Shown: piece after piece, positions 8,353-17,300 of the stretch
Layout of the letters: each line of letters begins with the position of its first letter
How positions within the stretch are numbered: position 1 is the stretch's first letter
Assembly: GCA_014376785.1 (NCBI GenBank)
Contig: JACMQW010000027.1
Coordinates: 1 to 33,062, forward strand
DNA: 33,062 bases
Direction of reading: 5' to 3'
Source of the DNA: Oligoflexia bacterium
GTDB taxonomy: Bacteria > Bdellovibrionota > UBA1018
Notes under the pieces: model-generated
What the model was told of the DNA's origin: nothing
What the model saw: the letters and a program-made list of their open reading frames with translations, nothing else
Database searches by the model: none
Position numbers and translations under genes: made by a program

Positions 8353-9128
8353 GGAAAAAGTCCGAACCGGCTCCGTTGTCCGCCCCGATCTTTGTTCTCG
8401 TGGGACCGTTTGCCGATCCTAAGACACTATCAAAGTGGGCGCACGAGGAATTTAGAAAATCGGCGATGGTTGCTTTCATCGGTGTGGACGCGGGATTTGA
8501 ACCCTTGGTTGCTTCCGGTCTCCCGGCAACTTTACTCATCGGAGATCTCGATGGAATCGCCGACCCGGAAATGGCGTCGATGACTCCGACCATTCAGCTC
8601 CCCACGGGTAAAGAAAGGAGTGACCTTTCGTTCGCACTCAATTTTTGCGTAAAACAGAAGGCTGAGCACCTGTATGCTTACGGTTTTCAAGGCGGCCGCT
8701 CAGATCATGAATTTGCAGTGCATCTCGACTTAGCGGTCGCGAGTGAGCGAATTGCGCGGGTGGTGTCGCTTGGAGAGCGTGGAGTCACCGTGTATGTTTC
8801 CGCCAAATACACGGGCTCAAAAACCCCCCTGAGCTTGGCGCAGGACGATCTCGTCCGCTTGCGTGATTCATTTGCGCCCCGAATAAGGCTCACGAAGAAG
8901 TCAGATCGCAAGAACAAAAAAGCTGCCGTTCATCCGACCGATTGGATCAGTCTATTCCCGGTGAGTGGCCCAGCCAAAGGAGTGCGAGCGCAGGGTCTGA
9001 GATTTCCGGTACGTGATGGGGTTCTTTCCAGCAGTTCTCAAGGTCTGAGCAATGAATTCCGCGCGAAAAAAATGAAGTTAGAACTTCGACAGGGGAAGAT
9101 TGCCGTGTTCTTTCCCGCCCGATGTTAA
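8349..9128 (+). CDS. Thiamine pyrophosphokinase family protein
   Basis: This 259-residue protein matches thiamine diphosphokinases, which transfer pyrophosphate from ATP to thiamine to make thiamine diphosphate. The family motifs are present in order: GVDAGFEPLVASGLPATLL with IGDLDGI (64-70), the KERSDL motif (88-93), GGRSDHE (115-121), and a C-terminal beta domain ending in SSSSQGLSNEF, the usual thiamine-pocket segment. The start is TTG at 8349, sharing bases with the valS TGA, which suggests translational coupling; no strong ribosome site is visible. No TPP riboswitch is seen upstream. A basic segment around 185-195 is longer than in typical members. Confidence 0.85.
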   Translation: MRKKSEPAPLSAPIFVLVGPFADPKTLSKWAHEEFRKSAMVAFIGVDAGFEPLVASGLPATLLIGDLDGIADPEMASMTPTIQLPTGKERSDLSFALNFCVKQKAEHLYAYGFQGGRSDHEFAVHLDLAVASERIARVVSLGERGVTVYVSAKYTGSKTPLSLAQDDLVRLRDSFAPRIRLTKKSDRKNKKAAVHPTDWISLFPVSGPAKGVRAQGLRFPVRDGVLSSSSQGLSNEFRAKKMKLELRQGKIAVFFPARC

Positions 9129-9157
9129 GCCCTTTTCTATCGTTACGAGAGTTTTAG

Positions 9158-10828
9158 ATGGAAGACCTCCCTACTCATTCGCCCTTAGTTCATTTCAACG
9201 AAATCCGCCCGCGGGTGGTAGACGAAGTGGTTCGGAGGACTCTTTCCGAAGTACCGCCCGAAAAAGTGGAAAGTGAGCTCACCGCGGCACTTTACCTCGA
9301 GCGGCTGCGTCTGCAGAGGGAGCGTCCTAGCCTTTTCACTTTCAGGCGATTAAACCGAGACCGAAAGCTGTGGCGGGAAATCCAATCAGATCTTCTAAAA
9401 CCGAGTGCTCTTGCAGATCGGCAGGGGATGTTCAAGAACGTCGCTGCCAGGTATGCGGAAGAGATCGCGGGCCATTTCGATTCGAAAATTTATCGGTACG
9501 CAACGAAGATTCTTCCGTACGGATTTAATTGGCTCCTGAACGCAGCCAGCGTGAAAAGTATTTTGCCCTGGGGGATGACCGAAGATGTTCGCAATCGACT
9601 GAAGGTCGAAGGCGAAATTGCCCATTTGCGAAAGCTCACACAAATCGGAACCGTTCTCCTGGTTCCCACTCACCAGAGTAACATCGACAGCATTCTGATC
9701 GGGTACGTGATTTACCTCATGGGCTTACCGCCTTTCGCCTATGGAGCCGGGCTAAATCTCTTTTCAAATCCGCTCCTCAGTTTTCTCATGTCGAATCTCG
9801 GTGCTTACACCGTCGATCGTCAAAAAGGGAACCGGATCTATAAAGCGCTCCTGAAGAATTATTCGGTGAAAATATTACGCGAGGGAATCCACTCGATTTT
9901 CTTCCCTGCGGGTGGGCGGGTTCGAAACGGCGCGATCGAGAGTAAGTTAAAACTCGGGTTACTTGGAACAGCGCTCGAAGCGCAAATCGAAAATTTGCGT
10001 GCCGGAAAAACGAGTCCGAAAGTATTTATTGTTCCGATGACGACGAGTTATCACTTTGTGCTTGAGGCATCGACGCTGATTGATGATCACCTAGCGGAAG
10101 CCGGTAAACACCGTTTCATTATCACCGACGACGAGTCGTCGAAGTTTTCGAAAGTGGTTCATTTTTTTTGGAAGCTCTTCAAATCGCAATCTGGGATGAC
10201 GGTGAGGGTGGGGAAGCCCCTCGATATCTTCGGAAACTTTGTCAATGAGGAGGGAAATTCGATCGGGCCTAATGGAACGATGATTGCTCCTGAGAAGTGG
10301 CTGTCGAGTTACGGCGAGTTAAAGACTTCTCCTTCGCGAGATAATGAATACACCCGGATGCTGGGCGCGAGGATCGTCGAACGGTATCACGCTGAAAATA
10401 CCGTGCTCACTTCTCACTTGGTCGCATTCACTTTTTTCGAATCTCTTCGGAACCGGTACCCGGATTATGATCTTTACCGTTTGCTCCGCATGAGTCTTGC
10501 TCAGCGAACGCTCCCGATGGATGAATTTCTGAAAGAAGCCGAAGGAATGCATCGGAGGATTCTCGAAGCCGCGGATCAGCAACTCTTTCACATCACCCCG
10601 GAGCTTCGCACCGTCGATGTGAAGTCTTGGGTGAAAGATGGCATACGAAATTTGGGGCTTTTTCACGGCAATGCGGTTCTGAAGCGTGAGGGGAACGTCC
10701 TTTACTCTGAAGACATGAATCTTTTGTACTATTATCGTAACCGCCTTGCAGGCTACGGGCTGAGTCGTCTCGCTGATCCGAAGCGGCGAGTGCCCGGTGC
10801 TCAGGATGAAAAAGGATTCCTCATCTAA
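9158..10828 (+). CDS. PlsB-like glycerol-3-phosphate acyltransferase
   Basis: A 556-residue phospholipid acyltransferase (PlsC/PlsB superfamily) of the inner membrane or its surface. The catalytic H-x4-D motif is HQSNID at 172-177. The phosphate-binding block is FFPAGGRVRNGA, followed by KLKLGLLGTALEA, which resembles the glycerol-3-phosphate acyltransferase branch rather than the short PlsC proteins. The flanking N- and C-terminal domains also fit PlsB-like enzymes. The stop codon overlaps the gpsA ATG by one base (TAATG), and gpsA makes glycerol-3-phosphate, so the pair probably supplies and then acylates the same substrate. A lysophosphatidate acyltransferase role is the alternative. Confidence 0.82.
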   Translation: MEDLPTHSPLVHFNEIRPRVVDEVVRRTLSEVPPEKVESELTAALYLERLRLQRERPSLFTFRRLNRDRKLWREIQSDLLKPSALADRQGMFKNVAARYAEEIAGHFDSKIYRYATKILPYGFNWLLNAASVKSILPWGMTEDVRNRLKVEGEIAHLRKLTQIGTVLLVPTHQSNIDSILIGYVIYLMGLPPFAYGAGLNLFSNPLLSFLMSNLGAYTVDRQKGNRIYKALLKNYSVKILREGIHSIFFPAGGRVRNGAIESKLKLGLLGTALEAQIENLRAGKTSPKVFIVPMTTSYHFVLEASTLIDDHLAEAGKHRFIITDDESSKFSKVVHFFWKLFKSQSGMTVRVGKPLDIFGNFVNEEGNSIGPNGTMIAPEKWLSSYGELKTSPSRDNEYTRMLGARIVERYHAENTVLTSHLVAFTFFESLRNRYPDYDLYRLLRMSLAQRTLPMDEFLKEAEGMHRRILEAADQQLFHITPELRTVDVKSWVKDGIRNLGLFHGNAVLKREGNVLYSEDMNLLYYYRNRLAGYGLSRLADPKRRVPGAQDEKGFLI

Positions 10829-11883
10829 TGAGAAAAGAATTTTGGTCTAAATCGTCTGTCGCAGTCATCGGTGGCGGCAGTTGGGGGACAGTACTCGCGA
10901 AACTCGCCGCTCAGAATTGTGAACAAGTGAGGCTCTGGGTGCGGGACGAAGACCAGGCGCGCGCGATGAATTCGACCCGCTCGAATCCGACTTACGTAAA
11001 GGAAATGACGATTCCTGAAAACGTCAGGACGTTTACGGATATCGAGCGAGTGTTTGATCAGGGCGTCCAAGCGATAATTTGGGCTTTGCCTGCCAGCGCC
11101 TGTCGAGAAACGGCGCGGCGATTTGCGCCTCTTTTTCACGGTGATGAAATGGTTCTGCACGCAACCAAAGGTGTCGAAGAAGGTTCGATGAAGCGCATCT
11201 CGGTGATTCTTGCCGAGGAGCTTCCTTTGGCGCGTATCGGTGTTCTTTCCGGCCCAAACCTCGCGACCGAAATCGCAAGGGACGAGCCAGCCGCTACGGT
11301 GGTCGCGAGTGATTTTTTAGAAGTGGTTGAGGCCGGTATGAGTCTCTTTAACACCCCTCGCTTCCGGGTTTATGCCGGTGATGATGTGATCGGAGTGGAG
11401 TGGGCGGGAACCCTTAAAAACATTTACGCCATTGCGGCCGGTGCGCTGGATGCGCTCGAATTCGGTTGGAACGCGCGTGCACTTTTGCTCACTCGGGGAC
11501 TCGCGGAAATGGTCCGCTTCGGGGTTGCGATGGGCGCGAAGGAATCCACATTTCTCGGTCTGGGCGGAGCAGGAGACCTTTTCGCCACGTGCTCCTCGCC
11601 TCTTTCTCGGAATTACCGAGTGGGACAGCGTTTGGCGCGGGGAGAAGCTCTAGACCCTATTCTTTCGGAACTGGGAGCGGTGGCCGAAGGTGTTCGTACG
11701 GCTCAGATCATTTCCGCATTTGCGGTGGAGCGCAAAATCCCGATGCCGATCACCCAAGGAGTTTTCGAATTGATTCGAGGCACCACACCCGTGAACGACG
11801 TTCTGCGCATGCTCATGCAGCGGCCCGTCGGTTACGATGCCTCCGCCGAGCTCGGAGAGTTTGCTTCTCGTCGCAGGACTTAA
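10828..11883 (+). CDS. gpsA: Glycerol-3-phosphate dehydrogenase (NAD(P)+)
   Basis: A 351-residue cytoplasmic enzyme that reduces dihydroxyacetone phosphate to sn-glycerol-3-phosphate for phospholipid synthesis. The Rossmann motif is GGGSWG (15-20). Other family blocks are LSGPNLATEIA and EWAGTLKNIYAIAAGALD, which holds the catalytic Lys, followed by ARALLLTRGLAEM and the GLGGAGDLFATC stretch. Length matches the family, with about ten extra N-terminal residues. It starts inside the stop codon of the acyltransferase (TAATG), which implies translational coupling. It converges on hpt. Confidence 0.97.
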   Translation: MRKEFWSKSSVAVIGGGSWGTVLAKLAAQNCEQVRLWVRDEDQARAMNSTRSNPTYVKEMTIPENVRTFTDIERVFDQGVQAIIWALPASACRETARRFAPLFHGDEMVLHATKGVEEGSMKRISVILAEELPLARIGVLSGPNLATEIARDEPAATVVASDFLEVVEAGMSLFNTPRFRVYAGDDVIGVEWAGTLKNIYAIAAGALDALEFGWNARALLLTRGLAEMVRFGVAMGAKESTFLGLGGAGDLFATCSSPLSRNYRVGQRLARGEALDPILSELGAVAEGVRTAQIISAFAVERKIPMPITQGVFELIRGTTPVNDVLRMLMQRPVGYDASAELGEFASRRRT

Positions 11884-11922
11884 GTGCCCATCCGCGCGAG
11901 TCTGTCTCAGGAATTTTCCGAA

Positions 11923-12459
11923 TCAGTTCGGATATTTCAGATAATAAATATCGGGCAAGTTTCGACATTTTTCTTCAAGATCGAGCCCATAGCCCACTAA
12001 GAACTGATCATCGATTTCTCGGCCCACGTATTTTACGGGGACGTCAGTGACTCGTTTCGCTTTCTTATCGAGCAGGGTGACGATCTCCACTGATGCGGGT
12101 TCCGCAGATTTGAGTCGGTCATATAAAAACCGAAGGGTGCGTCCGCTATCGATAATCTCTTCGATGACCAGGACATGTTTATCCCGAATGTCGATGCTGA
12201 TGTCTTTGATGATCGTGACGGTGCCGCTGGACCTGAGGGCGCGGCCGTAACTCGAAAGCCGCACGAACTCGACATCCACTTCTAAGTCGAGTTGGCGAAC
12301 AAGATCCGAGCAGAAAACGAACGCGCCCTTGAGGACGCAAACGAGAACGACCTTTTTCCCTTTGTAATCTCGGTTCAGCTTTTCGGCCACTCCGCGCACG
12401 GCGACATCAATTTCGTGGCGATTCAAATACCGAGTGAAGTTCTTTTGATCGAGAACCAT
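11923..12459 (-). CDS. hpt: Hypoxanthine phosphoribosyltransferase
   Basis: A 178-residue purine-salvage enzyme that converts hypoxanthine (and guanine) with PRPP to IMP (and GMP). The PRPP-binding motif is VLVIEEIIDSGRTL, with EE where most members have ED. The flexible-loop segment contains RLSSYG, and the base-binding C-terminal region is KYVGREIDDQFLVGYGLD. Length is normal. It lies 16 bases downstream of tatA on the same strand and is probably cotranscribed with it. A short hairpin overlaps its 3' end (TCCGAA/TTCGGA at 11917-11932) but has no clear T-run. Confidence 0.95.
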   Translation of the reverse strand: MVLDQKNFTRYLNRHEIDVAVRGVAEKLNRDYKGKKVVLVCVLKGAFVFCSDLVRQLDLEVDVEFVRLSSYGRALRSSGTVTIIKDISIDIRDKHVLVIEEIIDSGRTLRFLYDRLKSAEPASVEIVTLLDKKAKRVTDVPVKYVGREIDDQFLVGYGLDLEEKCRNLPDIYYLKYPN

Positions 12460-12475
12460 CTTTTATACCGCCGAT

Positions 12476-12757
12476 TCAGGTGCTTTTTTTAGTGGGATCG
12501 TCGATTCCAGGCGAAGCGACGACTGGAACAGGTTTCTTTTCTTCGTTGACCGGCGTTTTCGTCTCGGAGACGACCTGAGCGCGATCGGATTGATCATCGA
12601 GATTCCGATATTTTGCGTCTTGGACGCCGTTGATCGAATCTTTGAAATTCCGGATCGCCTTTCCTAGGGTATTTCCTAGCTCAGGGAGCTTCCGGGGTCC
12701 GAAGATTAAGAGAATAATCAGTAAAATGACGACGTGTTCACCAGAAAGTCCAAACAT
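12476..12757 (-). CDS. tatA: Sec-independent translocase subunit TatA
   Basis: A small (93 residue) inner-membrane protein of the twin-arginine translocase, which exports folded proteins. The N-terminal membrane helix (residues about 8-19) ends in the conserved FGP hinge, followed by the amphipathic helix KLPELGNTLGKAIRNFKDSI. The C-terminal tail is charged and variable. The ATG at 12757 fits the usual MFGLSGEH beginning; a TTG two codons upstream is less likely. No tatB or tatC lies in the window. A Tat-type signal is present in ActB about 1.8 kb away, so at least one likely client is encoded nearby. Confidence 0.93.
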   Translation of the reverse strand: MFGLSGEHVVILLIILLIFGPRKLPELGNTLGKAIRNFKDSINGVQDAKYRNLDDQSDRAQVVSETKTPVNEEKKPVPVVASPGIDDPTKKST

Positions 12758-12797
12758 GCTCAAGGTTTACCAAAGTCGAGGATCTCGGTCAATTTTC

Positions 12798-13487
12798 ATG
12801 AGAGCGGTCCGCATGGGTGAGGTGGTCACCCTCCTTTTTTTCGGAGGCTGTCAGTGCTCATCCTCCAACAAGGATGTTCTTTCTCGCGGCGCGAATGTTT
12901 ACCAGAAGGTCACTGGGGATGATTCGGATTCGGACCGAAGTCAGTGGGACCAAGTTTTTGATCGAGGTGCTTACGTTTTCGGTAAGGAACCTGCCGATAT
13001 TCTCAAAGAGGTGGTCGATATTCTTCCCGTCGGGCGTGCGCTCGACATCGCCATGGCTGAGGGTCGGAACGCGGTGTTCCTTGCTCGCAAAGGATTCGTG
13101 GTCGATGGGGTCGATATTTCTGAGGTCGGGATTCGGAAAGCCAAACGTCTGGCCCGCGAAAATCACGTCGACATCACCACGATCAACGCGGATCTGAATA
13201 CTTACCAAATCAAGCCCGATAGCTATGAGGTCATTTTGAATATCCAGTACCTCCAACGCTCGCTTATTCCCCAAATGAAGAGGGGCTTGAAGAGGGGTGG
13301 GGTCGTGATTTTTGAAAACCACACGACCGCTCAGTTGTCGCTCCCGGGCTCGGCAGGGATGCGTCGCGATTTCCTGCTGAATCCCGGTGAGTTGAAAGAG
13401 GCATTCGCAGAGTTTAAAATTCTCTCCTACAAGGAAACAAACGACGGCAAAAATGCGAATGCGAGCTTGGTGGCGATGAAGCCCTAG
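12798..13487 (+). CDS. SAM methyltransferase-fold protein with lipoprotein-like N-terminus
   Basis: About 229 residues. Residues 80-115 form a class I SAM-methyltransferase motif I (ALDIAMAEGRNAVFLARKGF, then GVDIS), similar to the TehB-like group. The usual Gly-x-Gly of that loop is replaced by Ala-Met-Ala. LKRGGVVIFEN is the later motif-IV/VI strand. Before the domain there is a hydrophobic stretch, VVTLLFFGGC (9-18), followed by CSSSN, which looks like a lipoprotein signal peptide with Cys18 at the cleavage site. An exported or anchored methyltransferase would be unusual. ATG 12813 is an alternative start; longer in-frame starts run into tatA. Substrate unknown. Confidence 0.68.
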   Translation: MRAVRMGEVVTLLFFGGCQCSSSNKDVLSRGANVYQKVTGDDSDSDRSQWDQVFDRGAYVFGKEPADILKEVVDILPVGRALDIAMAEGRNAVFLARKGFVVDGVDISEVGIRKAKRLARENHVDITTINADLNTYQIKPDSYEVILNIQYLQRSLIPQMKRGLKRGGVVIFENHTTAQLSLPGSAGMRRDFLLNPGELKEAFAEFKILSYKETNDGKNANASLVAMKP

Positions 13488-13710
13488 AAATATCGCATTG
13501 CGTTCGAATGGGTTCGCGCGCCGAGCGAAGCAATCCGGATGTCCCGAGGAGTCGAATGCTGGTTTTACTTGCCAACAGTCGTGAAACTTTGTCAGATATC
13601 ATGGAAACCTAAATCCTTAATCATACCGCGCAGGGAGCGGGCATCGTTCGAGTCTGTCATGAGGCAGATTTGAGGGAGCCGAATCCCGCAGGTCGAAAAA
13701 CAGGTCCATC
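13488..13710. promoter_or_regulatory. Intergenic leader before the ACIII operon
   Basis: There is no convincing open reading frame in this 223-bp gap. It must hold the promoter of the act operon, but I see no confident -35/-10 pair. Close to actA is a foldable segment: TCGAGTCTG (13648-13656) can pair with CAGATTTGA (13665-13673) including two G-T pairs, enclosed by GCGGG (13637-13641) and CCCGC (13685-13689). CCGC at 13626-13629 could compete for the same GCGG. A weak AGG lies before the actA ATG. Confidence 0.4.
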
Positions 13711-14316
13711 ATGTCTAAGGGTCTCAGTGTCGTTGTGGGTGGTGTGGCTTTGGTGATCGTGGGCGCGGCGCTCATGTCAGCGATGCCGCGAACTTCGAAT
13801 CAAGGGTATGCTCCCACGCAGCCCATTCCTTTCAGTCACAAACTGCACGCCGGGGACAACCGAATCCCTTGTCAGTACTGTCACTCGGATGTGGAGAAGT
13901 CTCGGCATGCGTCGATTCCTTCCACGGCTGTTTGCATGAACTGTCACAAGGTCGTGAAGACGGACAGCCCGCTGATTAAGCAGGTAGCCGCTGCCTGGGC
14001 TGAGCACCGTGCGATCGAGTGGGTTCGGATCCACGAGTTGCCAGATTTCGTTTACTTCCCGCACAAACGCCACGTTGCCGTCGGAGTTTCCTGTCAGACG
14101 TGTCACGGCGAAATTCAAACCATGGATAAAGTTTATCAATTCGGCGCGCTCACGATGGGCTGGTGCATGGAATGTCACCGTGGCCGTTCGACCCCGAGTA
14201 ATGTCTTGGCGAATCTGCAGGCACGCACTGAGGCAAATCCTCACGCCGGCGAGCATGGCGAAGGTTGGGTAGAAGGACAAGTCGCTCCGACCCAATGCAC
14301 GACCTGCCATTATTAG
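13711..14316 (+). CDS. actA: Alternative complex III subunit A, pentaheme cytochrome c
   Basis: A 201-residue protein with one N-terminal membrane helix (residues about 5-24) and five CxxCH heme-c sites: CQYCH (54), CMNCH (75), CQTCH (128), CMECH (152) and CTTCH (196). One anchor plus five hemes is the known composition of ActA, which carries electrons from ActB toward the monoheme subunit or oxidase on the periplasmic side. It is the first gene of the act cluster, 24 bases before actB. Several nearby His residues (FSHKLH, FPHKRH) can serve as second axial ligands. Confidence 0.93.
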   Translation: MSKGLSVVVGGVALVIVGAALMSAMPRTSNQGYAPTQPIPFSHKLHAGDNRIPCQYCHSDVEKSRHASIPSTAVCMNCHKVVKTDSPLIKQVAAAWAEHRAIEWVRIHELPDFVYFPHKRHVAVGVSCQTCHGEIQTMDKVYQFGALTMGWCMECHRGRSTPSNVLANLQARTEANPHAGEHGEGWVEGQVAPTQCTTCHY

Positions 14317-14340
14317 ATCAAGAGAGAATAAGAGAATAAA

Positions 14341-17300
14341 ATGAGTGAAAATCTGAACTCAGGTCTGGAAGATAACGCAGCATTCATCCCACCGCGCCAC
14401 TGGCTGGGAGCCGAAGAGCTTTCGCCGACTTATTGGAACGATCCTAAAATTAAAGAGCGTCGTGCTCAGGAGTTTTACGACAAGCCCGTGGAGACGATCG
14501 ATCTCATCGATAAGATTGACACGAAAGGCATCAAGCGTCGGGATTTCCTGACCCTGATGGGAGCTTCGATGGCGATGGCGTCTTTTGCCTGCGCTCGTCG
14601 TCCCGTGCATAAAATTATCCCTTACGTCGTGAAGCCGGAAGAAATCACCGGCGGCATCGCCAACTACTACGCGACCGTTTGCCCAGAGACCGGTTACGGG
14701 CTTCTCGCGAAAGTGCGTGAAGGTCGCCCGATTAAGCTCGAAGGAAATCCAGATCACCCGATGAACCGCGGTGCTCTTTCTGCGCGCGGACAGGCTCACG
14801 TATTAGACCTCTACGACATGGACCGTGCGAAAGAACCGATGAAGGTCTCTCGCGGTAAAGGTTCGAAGGCGATGAAGTGGGAAGACGCAGACGCTGAAAT
14901 TTCTGCGAAACTGAAGCAAGTCGCCGCTGGCTCTGGCCGGATTCGGGTCCTCTCGGGTCGGATACTTGGAGACACCACTGAAAAACTGATGGGCGAATTT
15001 GTCGGCGCTTTTGCGGCCGGCGCTCACATCCAATTTGATGATGCGGTCATGGATGATCTGGCCACAGGGCAAGCCGAAAGTTATGGCACCGCCGTTATTC
15101 CTCATTACCGATTTGACCTTGCGGAAACCGTTCTCTCTTTGGGTGCTGATTTCTTGGGAACTTGGGGACCGTCCGAAGAATTCTCCGCCGACTGGGTGAA
15201 GAATCGCATCCCTGATCCGAAAAATCCGAAAGAAGCCAAACTTTCAAAACTCTTTGTCGTGGAAACGATGATGAGTGTGACCGGCGCAAATGCCGATGAG
15301 CGCTTTCCGGTCCGTCCGGATGGCGTTCTAAAAGTGGCCGCTGCGATCGCGGGCGAAGTCGCACGCAAGAAAGGAATTTCGGTTCCTTCTCAGCTTGCAG
15401 GATATTCTCTGGCAACCGTCGCAAATGACACCGGTGTTTCTGCGAAAAAAATCACGGAAATTTCGGACGCACTCGTCGCTTCCGGCTCCGGAAAAAGCTT
15501 AATTGTCGCCGGCGGGTTGTCTTCGAAAACCGAAAATGCGGTTGGACTCCAAGTCATTGCGAATTTCTTGAATTCGACCCTTGGAAACGACGGTTCGACG
15601 GTTGATGGCAACGGTCGTGCTTCGACCAAAGTCGGAAGCCGCACTTCAGAGCTTTCAAAACTGACGATGGATATGAACCGGGGAGCAGTGGACGCGTTGA
15701 TTATTTCAAACGCAAACCCACTTTTCTCCATTCCTCGTTCTCTCGGTTTTGCTCTCGCGATGGCAAAAGTTCCTTTGGTCATCGTGATTGGAGACCGCGA
15801 AGATGAAACGGTAAAGTTTTCAGATTACCTTCTTCCCGATCACCATTTTCTCGAAAATTGGGGAGATGCCCAACCTCGGGGGGGCGTGGTCGCCCTTCAG
15901 CAGCCGACGCTTGCACCGATTCACTCCTCACGCGCCCTCGGCGACACGCTTCTGACTTGGATCAAATCTGCGGATCTGAAAGCAAAAGGCCTAGCCGGTA
16001 CCGTCGCGCGTGCCGAAGAGGGAAAAAACACCTGGCACGATTATCTGAAGGCGAATTGGAAAGAGACTTACGCCAAAGGGGCTTCGTTTGAAGGATTTTG
16101 GGAAAATTCGCTTCGCGACGGAGTTCTGAAAAATACAGCGACCAAGAGTGGTTCGAGCCGTGCGTTCCGCTCTGGATCTTTCACTCAGGTTCCTTCTTTT
16201 CGTCCTGCTTCGACCGGATTCAGTCTCGCACTGTATTCGAAAGTCGCAATCGGCGACGGAAACCGCGCGAATAATCCATGGCTCCAAGAGATGCCGGATC
16301 CCGTCACCACGTCGACTTGGGATAACTATTTGAACATGAGCCCGAAAGCGGCCGAAAAACTCAGCATCAAACAAGATGATGTCGTGGAGTTTACTTCCGG
16401 ACCGGTTTCGATGGATCTTCCCGTGAATATCCAGCCGGGTCTTCACGAGGGAGTTGTCGCCGCTGCGATCGGTTATGGCCGGGAAGCTGCCGGTAAAGTG
16501 GGGAACGGCGTCGGTCGTGACGTAAAAATTTTCGTCGATACCGCGACGATGGCTTATTCCGGTGCGGCAGTGACGGTTAAAAAAACCGGCCGCCGCTATC
16601 AGCTCGCGATCACGCAGTGGCATAATTCGTCCGAAGATCGTCCGATCGTCAACGACATCACGCTGGCTGAATTCAAAGCGAATCCGAAGACGGCTAACCA
16701 CACCGACCCGCACCTCCGCATGGAAGAAGTTCCGACTATGTGGGAAAAGCATAAATACCCAGGCTACCGGTGGGGAATGACGATCGATCTGAACGCTTGT
16801 ACCGGTTGCGGATCTTGCATCATCGGCTGTCAGGCCGAAAATAATATCCCAGTCGTGGGACGAGATAACGTTCGCAAGTCTCGTGAAATGCACTGGATCC
16901 GGATTGACCGGTACTACAGCGGATCTCCGGAAAATCCGGACGTGATCTTCCAACCGATGCTCTGCCAACACTGCGAAAATGCTCCTTGCGAGACGGTTTG
17001 TCCTGTTCTCGCAACGGTTCACGACGATGAAGGCATGAACTCCCAGATTTATAACCGCTGCGTGGGAACGCGGTATTGCCAGAACAACTGCCCTTATAAA
17101 GTTCGAAGATTTAATTTCTTCGATCATTGGAAATCTTACGAAGGCACAATGAACCTCGCTTGGAATCCAGACGTGACCGTCCGGACGCGTGGGATCATGG
17201 AAAAGTGCACCTTCTGCGTGCAACGCATTCGTGATGTGAAAGACAAAGCGAAAGACGAAGGGCGTAAGGTTCGCGAAGTCGAATTGAAAACGGCTTGTCA

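Noticed and set aside
11466-12050. A 194-codon plus-strand frame across the end of gpsA and hpt
   Set aside because: It overlaps two clear genes, is Arg/Ser/His-rich in the way of shadow frames, and crosses their convergent ends.
12630-12797. A longer N-terminus for the methyltransferase
   Set aside because: It would run antisense through tatA; the first sensible start after tatA is 12798.
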